Source: SpSt-28 sp044343155 (GTDB taxonomy: Archaea; Aenigmatarchaeota; Aenigmatarchaeia; CG10238-14; SpSt-28). From it: DNA of 25,748 nt. The notes under the pieces are model-generated. The model was given only the letters and a program-made list of their open reading frames with translations, ran no database searches and was not told the DNA's origin. A program made the translations under genes and the position numbers. The stretch is from assembly GCA_044343155.1 (NCBI GenBank), contig JAVZSS010000007.1, positions 1-25,748 of the forward strand. The letters are read 5' to 3'. Positions 8,717-14,915 of the stretch are shown in pieces (position 1 is the first letter of the stretch; each line of letters opens with the position of its first letter).

Positions 8717-8980
8717 ATGTATGTAATTATAGTCTATGATGTTTCAGTTGAAAGAGTTAATAAAGTATGCCAATTTTTAAAACAATACTTAAATTGGATT
8801 CAAAACTCTGTTTTCGAAGGAGAGTTATCTGAGAGCGAACTAAAAAGAGTTGAAATGGGATTGAGTGAAATAATTAACCCAAATGAAGATTCTATTATCA
8901 TTTATCAATTTCCTACAGAGAGGGTATTGAAAAAAATACATATTGGTATAAAAAAGGTTGAGCCATCTGTTGTTATTTAA
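8717..8980 (+). CDS. cas2: Cas2, structural partner of Cas1
   Basis: This is an 87-residue protein starting MYVIIVYDVSVERV, with the conserved first-strand aspartate D8, typical of the Cas2 ferredoxin-like fold. I chose the ATG at 8717, directly after the cas1 stop. The frame stays open upstream inside cas1, but Cas2 proteins begin at this first beta strand. A GGTGGT ribosome site lies a few bases upstream at 8708-8713, inside the cas1 end. The CRISPR leader starts immediately after its stop codon. Confidence 0.96.
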   Translation: MYVIIVYDVSVERVNKVCQFLKQYLNWIQNSVFEGELSESELKRVEMGLSEIINPNEDSIIIYQFPTERVLKKIHIGIKKVEPSVVI

Positions 8981-9079
8981 AGTTGTGGATCTTTATAAAT
9001 AACTATATTTTTAGACATCCACGATATATTTTTATTTAAAAATACAAATTTTATTTAGATAAAATGAATTTTAAGGCGG
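8981..9079 (+). promoter_or_regulatory. CRISPR leader with TATA box
   Basis: This is a 99-nt, strongly AT-rich stretch between cas2 and the first repeat. It contains a good TATA box, CTTTATAAAT, at 8991-9000, which would start transcription near 9022 and read into the array on the + strand. The only G+C-rich bases are the GGCGG just before repeat 1. The conserved end of the array faces this side and the degenerate repeat lies at the far end, as expected for a leader. Confidence 0.75.
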
Positions 9080-9443
9080 GTTAAAATCAGACTAATGTAG
9101 GATTGAAAGCTTTCTGATGCAAATGAATACATAAAATCAAATATTGTTAAAATCAGACTAATGTAGGATTGAAAGTTCTGTATATTTGTATGAATACTAC
9201 TTCCTAAATTAAAGTTAAAATCAGACTAATGTAGGATTGAAAGTTTGGCCCTACTTGGCCGTATCTTAGCAAGTACTTGTGTTAAAATCAGACTAATGTA
9301 GGATTGAAAGGTATCATTTGCAAAAATTGTTATGTTGTGTGTTCCAGTTAAAATCAGACTAATGTAGGATTGAAAAAATGAATAACAATAAAAGGCATTT
9401 TTATTAAGAAATTGTTAAAATCAGACTGATATGGGAGAAGCAT
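9080..9443 (+). CRISPR. Type I-B CRISPR array, 6 repeats and 5 spacers
   Basis: The repeat is 30 nt, beginning GTTAAAATCA, with GACTAATGTA in the middle and GGATTGAAAG at the end. Copies lie at 9080-9109, 9146-9175, 9214-9243, 9281-9310 and 9347-9376. The first four are identical and the fifth differs only in its last base (A for G). A sixth, degenerate copy at 9414-9443 keeps the first 14 bases and then diverges. Spacers are 36, 38, 37, 36 and 37 nt. The orientation, with a 3' ATTGAAAG that becomes the crRNA 5' handle, matches transcription from the cas2 side. Three spacers are very AT-rich. The third (9244-9280) and to a lesser degree the fourth are richer in G+C. By eye I found no spacer match elsewhere in the window. 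Confidence 0.98.
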
Positions 9444-9452
9444 TTTAAATAA

Positions 9453-9459
9453 TTTTTTT
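9453..9459 (+). terminator. Oligo-T terminator after the array
   Basis: A run of seven T residues lies ten bases after the degenerate last repeat, a typical archaeal intrinsic termination signal for the array transcript. A second, stronger T-rich stretch follows at 9503-9518 (T8 then CG then T6). Apart from these, positions 9461-9589 show no convincing gene or structured RNA. Confidence 0.5.
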
Positions 9460-9589
9460 ACTCTGAGCTATATAACAAACTCTAAAATCTTTCCATCTTG
9501 CATTTTTTTTCGTTTTTTGATATAAATTCATATTTTCTTATGACCACTTTCTTATATGCTTCACATATGGGCTTTGGATAATTAGGTAT

Positions 9590-9689
9590 AGCTCGGGGAG
9601 GGATTTGAACCCTCGTAGACCGGTGTTTGCCTTTCATTAATCAATACACCAGTCTGCAGCCGGTTGCCTAGCCCCTCGGCCACCCGAGC
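9590..9689 (-). tRNA. tRNA-Cys(GCA) with a 29-nt intron
   Basis: On the minus strand the acceptor GCTCGGG pairs fully with CCCGAGC. The T arm is GAGGG-TTCAAAT-CCCTC, the D stem GCC/GGC and the anticodon stem ACCGG/CCGGT. The loop CTGCAGA carries anticodon GCA (9655-9657), and the discriminator is U, as expected for tRNA-Cys. After position 37 the sequence is interrupted by 29 nt (about 9625-9653), the usual archaeal intron position. The intron start CTGGTGT can pair with ACACCGG spanning the 3' junction. The mature tRNA is 71 nt with the discriminator. CCA is not encoded. A TATA box at 9712-9720, centred 27 bp upstream, supports its own promoter. Confidence 0.93.
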
Positions 9690-9711
9690 ATATATATTTT
9701 TTTCTTAATTT

Positions 9712-9720
9712 CTTATAAAG
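9712..9720 (-). promoter_or_regulatory. TATA box of tRNA-Cys
   Basis: The minus strand reads CTTTATAAG here, centred about 27 bp upstream of the tRNA 5' end, the normal archaeal TATA spacing for a transcript starting at or near the mature 5' end. Confidence 0.6.
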
Positions 9721-9828
9721 TCTTAAACAGAAAAACTTATAGAATATTTTTAGCAATCCTCAAACACTATTGTTTTGAAATTTTAGATCTAAAAAATTTG
9801 TAATTGTTTATTCACCCTTAAGTAGTAA

Positions 9829-9867
9829 AATTTAAATATCTGAAAATTAAAAATTAAATAGGGGAGG
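9829..9867 (+). promoter_or_regulatory. TATA box and strong Shine-Dalgarno before the 253-residue gene
   Basis: An AAATTTAAATAT element at about 9829-9840 is followed by GGGGAGG at 9861-9867, three bases before the ATG. This is the strongest ribosome-binding site I saw in the window. If transcription starts about 26 nt after the TATA box, the ribosome site lies almost at the 5' end of the mRNA. Confidence 0.5.
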
Positions 9868-9870
9868 ACC

Positions 9871-10632
9871 ATGAATTGGGGAAAAAATGTAGAAAAGGCA
9901 ATCCAAGAATTAAAAGGTATTAGCTTCTGGCTTGAGAGGAGCTTCGAAGAAGCTGATAAAATGGTACCATTCATTAATGAAAAACTTGAAACATTTCAAC
10001 AATATCTTGAACCTTGGAGAGCAGAAGGAGAATCTCTGGATGAGGCTGAAAAAAGAATGTGGAAGGATATACAAGAGAGGGCAGTTGAAAGAAGATGGGC
10101 TCGGTATATAGATGAGTTGTATTATGTAGGGATAGCAACAGTTAGAAAAAAAGCAGAAGAAGGCACAATAAGTAGAGTAAGAGAAGCTTTAATTGAAAGA
10201 GTACCTGACAATTTATCAAGATACTTGCCTGGATGGGAAAATCTAGGTTACAATGTTGAGGAGATTGCAAATATAAGAATAAGAGACAAAGATAGTATGG
10301 TATACAGAGTTATACAAAACATAGTAGAAGAAACAGCGAAATTAGCAGGAAAATATCTAGCTTGTGAAGCAGCTGTAGGCCTTCTAGACCTCAGAGTGAA
10401 TTATTACAGGCCTATGATAGAGCTACTCTCCAATGGTATCATTCCGAGAGGAGTTTTAAGAGAATACGGTATTCCCCAACATGCTTGGGTGCTACATGCA
10501 GACATTCCAATACTGTTAGATGGGGATAAGCCAGTTCTAGCGTGTGTAGATCTAGGAGATAGAGAAATAAACCATATACACGAATGGTATGAAGACTGCA
10601 GTCAGCGTGAAAGCATAAAAATAGATATTTGA
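9871..10632 (+). CDS. Unrecognised 253-residue soluble protein, foreign-looking composition
   Basis: I do not recognise this protein. The first ~100 residues are helical and charged, with many Trp (W3, W20, W49, W64, W76). The middle (130-190) is mixed. The last third holds possible metal ligands: H204, H209, D211, C225, D227, D230, H235, H237, C243. No membrane segment or signal peptide is seen. Two 60-base samples give 42-43% G+C, against 28% in a sample from ileS, and it uses CTC, CTG, AGG and GCT/GCA more freely. The start is fixed by GGGGAGG just upstream. It stands alone between tRNA-Cys and a divergent-composition neighbour, ending in a T-rich terminator. Recent acquisition is possible. 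So is unusually high expression. Confidence 0.8.
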   Translation: MNWGKNVEKAIQELKGISFWLERSFEEADKMVPFINEKLETFQQYLEPWRAEGESLDEAEKRMWKDIQERAVERRWARYIDELYYVGIATVRKKAEEGTISRVREALIERVPDNLSRYLPGWENLGYNVEEIANIRIRDKDSMVYRVIQNIVEETAKLAGKYLACEAAVGLLDLRVNYYRPMIELLSNGIIPRGVLREYGIPQHAWVLHADIPILLDGDKPVLACVDLGDREINHIHEWYEDCSQRESIKIDI

Positions 10633-10672
10633 ATCTAGTAAAAACAGTAGAACCTCTACTTTCTCCTTTTCC

Positions 10673-10679
10673 TTTTTTT
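10673..10679 (+). terminator. Oligo-T terminator
   Basis: The pyrimidine-rich stretch at 10656-10679 ends in seven T residues, 40 nt after the stop of the 253-residue gene and upstream of the next promoter. This is typical of archaeal termination. Confidence 0.5.
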
Positions 10680-10722
10680 AAATAATTGCTTCTAAGAATC
10701 TACTACTATCTTATTAAGTTAG

Positions 10723-10731
10723 CTTTATAAA
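10723..10731 (+). promoter_or_regulatory. TATA box of the thioredoxin-like gene
   Basis: CTTTATAAA is centred 25 bp before the ATG at 10752, so the transcript is probably leaderless. No Shine-Dalgarno sequence is present. Confidence 0.55.
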
Positions 10732-10751
10732 CAGAAAATAGAAATAAAAAG

Positions 10752-11351
10752 ATGGAAGGTTTGAAAAGAATTTTTGTTTGGTTTTTTATAGGTTTGCTTC
10801 TAGGTTTTTCATTAGCTATTGTATATCAATTTGTTTCTTCTTTTTTTAAAGAAAAAGAAGTAGTGGAAAAAGTAAGAAAGTTGTATGAAATTGCTAATCC
10901 TGGGTCTACAGTTGAAGTTGTTAGTATAAAAGAAGAAGGTAATCTATATAAGTTGCTTTTAAAAATCAGCATGTTTGGAGGAACAAACTATTTGGAAACG
11001 TATGTTACTAAAGATGGGAAATATTTATCAGAAAATGTAATATTTGTAAAAGAATCAATAGAAAGAATGGAAAAAATGAAAAAATTTGTTGATTGTTTGT
11101 TCGATAAAAATGTAAGAATATTTGGGGCCATGAATACAAATGTTTCTGAAATCAATACAGCTACTCAATTACAATTAAATATTCTTGGGAGATATTCTGG
11201 AAAAATTTATGTAAGTTGTGATGGAGATGCAATTCAACAATGTATTAATATAGGTTTGACTTCTTTACCAGCATTAGTTTATCAAAATCAAGCATATTAC
11301 GGAGTATTTACTGCAGAAGCTATAGCAAATTTGACTGGTTGTAAACTGTAA
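10752..11351 (+). CDS. Membrane-anchored thioredoxin-like protein lacking CxxC
   Basis: This is a 199-residue protein. Residues 7-29 form one hydrophobic N-terminal segment, a signal anchor that would place the rest outside the membrane. Residues 35-105 look like a small alpha/beta domain (VRKLYEIANPGSTVEVVSI). Residues 112-199 resemble the thioredoxin folds found in archaeal DsbA/VKOR-associated proteins. There is a strand VRIFGA, a strand KIYVSC, then GLTSLPALVY with the cis-proline P173, and YYGVFTAEAIANLTGC. Where such proteins carry the redox CxxC after the first strand, this one has MNTNVSEINTATQ (127-139) with no cysteine. C115, C156, C164 and C197 remain. It may be a structural or substrate-binding relative rather than a redox enzyme. 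It converges on ileS with a 1-nt gap. Confidence 0.65.
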   Translation: MEGLKRIFVWFFIGLLLGFSLAIVYQFVSSFFKEKEVVEKVRKLYEIANPGSTVEVVSIKEEGNLYKLLLKISMFGGTNYLETYVTKDGKYLSENVIFVKESIERMEKMKKFVDCLFDKNVRIFGAMNTNVSEINTATQLQLNILGRYSGKIYVSCDGDAIQQCINIGLTSLPALVYQNQAYYGVFTAEAIANLTGCKL

Positions 11352-11352
11352 A

Positions 11353-14277
11353 TCAAAATTCGAAGTAAATTTTACTATCTAATGCATCAATTTCTATTTT
11401 TCCACCTTCTCCTATTATTAAACTTTCAGCTCCAACTTCTTTTGAAATATATTCAGCATTTTTTTCCACAATATTTAAAATATTTTCATCTCCATTAATT
11501 TTCAAATTAATTTTTTCCCAGACATTCATCTTTCTTTTTTTCCTTTCCTCTTGAATAGCTCTAATAACTTCTCTAATTATAGCTTCTTCTTTCAAATCAT
11601 CATATAAATTAACATCCAAAAATACTTTACCAAATTTAGTTTCTTTTGATCTAAAAGACAATTCTTCTCCAACATTAATTTCTTTAACGTTAGCCAAAAC
11701 TTTTATAACCTCTTTAGCATCACCAACATCAATTGGAATTAAAGCTTTTCTAAGAGGCCATCTTGTCTTTATTCTATTTTCTTGCCTTAATGATAGAATA
11801 GCCTCAACAAATTCTTTAGCTATTTCAAATTTTTTCTCTAATTCTTCATCTATTAATTTTTCATCTTCTTTTGGATAAACTTCTTCAAACACACTTTTTT
11901 CATATTTTCCTTCTAACCTTTGATAAATTTCTTCGCTTATAAATGGAGATATTGGAGCTAACATTTTTGCTATTTCTATTAAACAAACTTTAATAACACT
12001 TAAGGGAATGTTTCTTTCTTCAGAATATGTAGATGCCCTATCTCTAATAATTTTGATATAAGTTCTACTCAAGTCTTCAACTGCAAAATTTATTATTGCT
12101 CTTCCAGCTTTTTCGAATTCAAAATTTTCTATATAATTTCTAACCTGCCTTATAGTGGAGTTTAATCTTGACAATATCCATCTATCTTCAACTTTTAGAT
12201 TTTCTAAGGTAAATTCAAAATCTTTAGCATAAGTTTCAAAGAACTGTAAAGTATTCCAAAGAACCAATAAATTTCTTTTTACTATTTCAGCACTATTAAA
12301 ACTAAAGTTTTGTTGTTCCCAAGGAGAATTTTCCCAGCAGAAATATAATCTAAGAACATCAGCACCTAATTTTTCTAAAGCATCAAAGGCCCAAATAACA
12401 TTTCCTAGACTTTTGCTCATCTTTTCTCCTTTTTCATCTAAAACCCAGCCATTCATTGCTACACTTCTATAAGGTGCTTCTCCAAATACAGCAACACTAG
12501 TAAACATTAAGCTGTAAAACCATCCTCTAATTTGATCTTGACTTTCATCAACCAAATCAACTTTCCACAATCTTTTGAAAATCTCTTGATTTCTATATGG
12601 ATAACCTAAAGATGCCCACGGAGCAATTCCACTATCAAACCAAACATCCAATATATCTGGTACTCTTTTCATTTCTCCATTGCACTTATCACAAATTAGA
12701 ATTATTTTATCAACTTCATTTTTATGTAAATCTATTTCTTCAGGTAATTTTTCTTTTGACCTTTCTTTCAATTCTTTATAACTACCTATTACAGATATAT
12801 TTCCACATTTTTCACAAACCCAAATTGGTAAAGGAATTCCCCAATATCTTTGTCTCGAAATACACCAATCTACAGCATCTTTAAGCCAATTTCTAAATCT
12901 TTCTTTTCCAAAAGGAGGAAGCCATCTAACTTTTTCATTTTCTTCAATCATTTTTTCTTTAATTTCATCAACACTCAAAAACCACTGTTTAGTTAATCTA
13001 AATATTAAGGGTGATTTACATCTCCAGCATAGGGGATAAGAATGCACTATAAATCCTTTATAAAGAAGATAACCATTTTTCTCCAATTCTTCAATTATTA
13101 ATTTATCTGCATCTTTAACAAAAATTCCTGAAAATTGATCGGCATCTTCTGTAAATTTTCCTTCATTATCTATTGGAGATATAGCAGGCAAATCGTAATG
13201 TTGCCCTAAATAATAATCTTCTGGACCATGACCAGGAGCACAATGAACCAAACCAGAACCTTCTTCCATACTAACAAAATCAAAAAATTCTTCTTTCATT
13301 TTTTCCGCTTTTTCTAAAATTCCATGCTTGTAAGATTTTGACTTAAGAACAGGAATCGAAAGATAAACTTTTCTAGCTTTACTATTTCCATTCAATTTTT
13401 CTTGTGCTTTAACTTTTAAAACTGGTTCATATTCCAAGCCTTCCAACTCTTTTCCTAAAAATCTTTCTTTTACTTCAAACTTTACTTTAAGCAATTCTTC
13501 CAATGCATTTAGTCTTTTTTCTGCAATTATTAGTTTTTCTCCATTATAATCAACTTTAACATAATATTCATCGCCCTTAACAACAATTGCTACATTACTA
13601 ACTAAAGTCCATGGTGTTGTTGTAAATATAACCAAATATTCTTTTTCTTTTCCTTTAATTGGAAATTTGACATAAATATAAGGATCTTTAACATCAGCAT
13701 AGCTATCTGTAACTTCATATCCAGATAAAGAGGTTTCACAATGGGGGCACCAATATGTTGGTTTTTCACCTTGATAAAGCATTCCTTTTTTCCACATTTC
13801 TTTAATTGTCCACCAACCGGATTCTATATAATAGTTTTCTAATGTCATATATGGCTCAAAATAGCCTCTCCAATCACCAATTTTTAAATAAAGGTCCATC
13901 CAAATTTTTTCATTTCCTTTAGCTTTTTTCCTACATTCTTCTATGAAATTATCAACTCCAAATTTTTCTATATCTTTTTTAGATTTTAATCCAAGTTGCT
14001 TTTCAACCATATTTTCAATTGGTAAACCATGACAATCAAAACCAGGTTGGAACCAAACAAAATAGCCATTCATAAGCATATACTTATTCCAAATATCTTT
14101 GAAAACTCTAGTTTTAACATGTCCAACATGAGGCTCAGCATTAACATATGGAGGACCATCTAAAAGATAAAATTTTGGCTTATTTTTATTTCTTTCCCAA
14201 TCAGTCAATTTTTCAATTATTTTTTTCCCTTCCCAAAATTTTCTGATTTTATCCTCTAGTTGTTTGAAATCAATCAT
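11353..14277 (-). CDS. ileS: Isoleucyl-tRNA synthetase
   Basis: This is a 974-residue class I synthetase that charges tRNA-Ile in the cytoplasm. The HIGH-type motif is HVGH (50-53) inside GPPYVNAEPHVGH, and KMSKS is at 619-623. The editing (CP1) domain shows FTTTPWTLVSN (218-228) and VHCAPGHGPEDYYLG (344-358). Zinc-type pairs are seen at 177-180 (CPHC), 417-420 (CWRC), 488-491 (CEKC) and 529-532 (CDKC). WFDSGIAPWASLGYP precedes KMSKS as in IleRS. The anticodon-binding domain starts near 690, followed by the archaeal/eukaryotic-type C-terminal extension. The length is slightly below the usual ~1000-1060. AAGGTGAT lies just before the ATG. No motif is missing. Confidence 0.98.
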   Translation of the reverse strand: MIDFKQLEDKIRKFWEGKKIIEKLTDWERNKNKPKFYLLDGPPYVNAEPHVGHVKTRVFKDIWNKYMLMNGYFVWFQPGFDCHGLPIENMVEKQLGLKSKKDIEKFGVDNFIEECRKKAKGNEKIWMDLYLKIGDWRGYFEPYMTLENYYIESGWWTIKEMWKKGMLYQGEKPTYWCPHCETSLSGYEVTDSYADVKDPYIYVKFPIKGKEKEYLVIFTTTPWTLVSNVAIVVKGDEYYVKVDYNGEKLIIAEKRLNALEELLKVKFEVKERFLGKELEGLEYEPVLKVKAQEKLNGNSKARKVYLSIPVLKSKSYKHGILEKAEKMKEEFFDFVSMEEGSGLVHCAPGHGPEDYYLGQHYDLPAISPIDNEGKFTEDADQFSGIFVKDADKLIIEELEKNGYLLYKGFIVHSYPLCWRCKSPLIFRLTKQWFLSVDEIKEKMIEENEKVRWLPPFGKERFRNWLKDAVDWCISRQRYWGIPLPIWVCEKCGNISVIGSYKELKERSKEKLPEEIDLHKNEVDKIILICDKCNGEMKRVPDILDVWFDSGIAPWASLGYPYRNQEIFKRLWKVDLVDESQDQIRGWFYSLMFTSVAVFGEAPYRSVAMNGWVLDEKGEKMSKSLGNVIWAFDALEKLGADVLRLYFCWENSPWEQQNFSFNSAEIVKRNLLVLWNTLQFFETYAKDFEFTLENLKVEDRWILSRLNSTIRQVRNYIENFEFEKAGRAIINFAVEDLSRTYIKIIRDRASTYSEERNIPLSVIKVCLIEIAKMLAPISPFISEEIYQRLEGKYEKSVFEEVYPKEDEKLIDEELEKKFEIAKEFVEAILSLRQENRIKTRWPLRKALIPIDVGDAKEVIKVLANVKEINVGEELSFRSKETKFGKVFLDVNLYDDLKEEAIIREVIRAIQEERKKRKMNVWEKINLKINGDENILNIVEKNAEYISKEVGAESLIIGEGGKIEIDALDSKIYFEF

Positions 14278-14361
14278 AGAATCACCTTAAAATTTAAAGT
14301 AGATAAATTCTTAGAAAATTTTAAGGTTAATCCGACAATCCATTATTTAACTATGAAATTT

Positions 14362-14375
14362 AAGTTTATAAACTT
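14362..14375 (-). promoter_or_regulatory. Palindromic TATA element upstream of ileS
   Basis: AAGTTTATAAACTT is a perfect 14-bp palindrome touching the stop codon of the dCMP deaminase gene. A start about 26 nt downstream on the minus strand would give an ileS leader of roughly 60 nt. It could be an ileS promoter, or an operator-like dyad. Confidence 0.35.
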
Positions 14376-14890
14376 TAACCCTTAACCTTTTCTATCATTT
14401 TTACATAATTTTCTGAATCTTCTTTTACCCATTCTTTAGTTTCAATTATTCTATATCCATCCTTAGTTTTAATAACAACCTTTTCTATGCCAGCATTTAT
14501 TAATATTCTTTTACATCTATTACAAGGTAAAGCCTCTACAACTTCTCCAGTTTTAGCATCTTCTCCATAAATGTAAAGAGTCCCGCCAGCTACTTTATTT
14601 CCATTTCTTGCTGCATTTACAATTGCATTTTCTTCTGCATGAACAGCGGGACAATAATCATATCCTGTTCCATGCGGTAAATTTAAAATATCTTTAATGC
14701 ATCCAACTTCAAGACAATTTATTACACCTCTAGCAGTTCCATTGTAACCTGTAGAAACAATACAATCATTAACTACTACAACACTACCATATTTCCTTCT
14801 TAAACAAGTTGACCTTTTACTAACAGCCTTAGCTATTTCTAAATAATATTCATCTTTACTAGGTCTGCTTACTTTTAACTCCATTATCAT
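14375..14890 (-). CDS. dCMP deaminase
   Basis: This 171-residue zinc enzyme of the cytidine-deaminase fold converts dCMP to dUMP, the precursor for thymidylate. The signature is H84-A-E86-E-N and P122-C123-N-R-C126, which bind zinc and supply the catalytic glutamate. The N-terminal YYLEIAKAVSKRSTCLRRKYGSV, the GYNGTARGV segment and a cysteine-rich insert before HAE (C60, C64, C80) are typical of dCMP deaminases rather than CMP/cytidine deaminases. The start could be the first ATG or the third codon (ATG at 14884). It lies 25 nt downstream of lhr on the same strand and could be cotranscribed. Confidence 0.93.
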   Translation of the reverse strand: MIMELKVSRPSKDEYYLEIAKAVSKRSTCLRRKYGSVVVVNDCIVSTGYNGTARGVINCLEVGCIKDILNLPHGTGYDYCPAVHAEENAIVNAARNGNKVAGGTLYIYGEDAKTGEVVEALPCNRCKRILINAGIEKVVIKTKDGYRIIETKEWVKEDSENYVKMIEKVKG

Positions 14891-14915
14891 CTTTAATTTA
14901 ATCTATATTTAAAAA

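Noticed and set aside
9110..9413. Self-targeting spacers
   Set aside because: By-eye comparison gave no convincing match of any spacer to the rest of the window. Only short AT-rich words such as ATGAATAC recur.
9445..9531. 28-residue basic reading frame on the minus strand after the array
   Set aside because: There is no clear ribosome site, the composition is low complexity, and it resembles no small ribosomal protein I know. Such a frame is expected by chance in poly-A sequence.
9590..9689. tRNA-Cys as an integration site for a mobile element carrying the CRISPR locus or the foreign-looking gene
   Set aside because: I found no second copy of the tRNA 3' end in the window, and no integrase or transposase gene.
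12597..12884. 95-codon open frame antisense to ileS
   Set aside because: It lies wholly inside a gene with clear synthetase motifs. Its residues (Leu, Phe, Tyr, His) are what antisense reading of AT-rich code gives.
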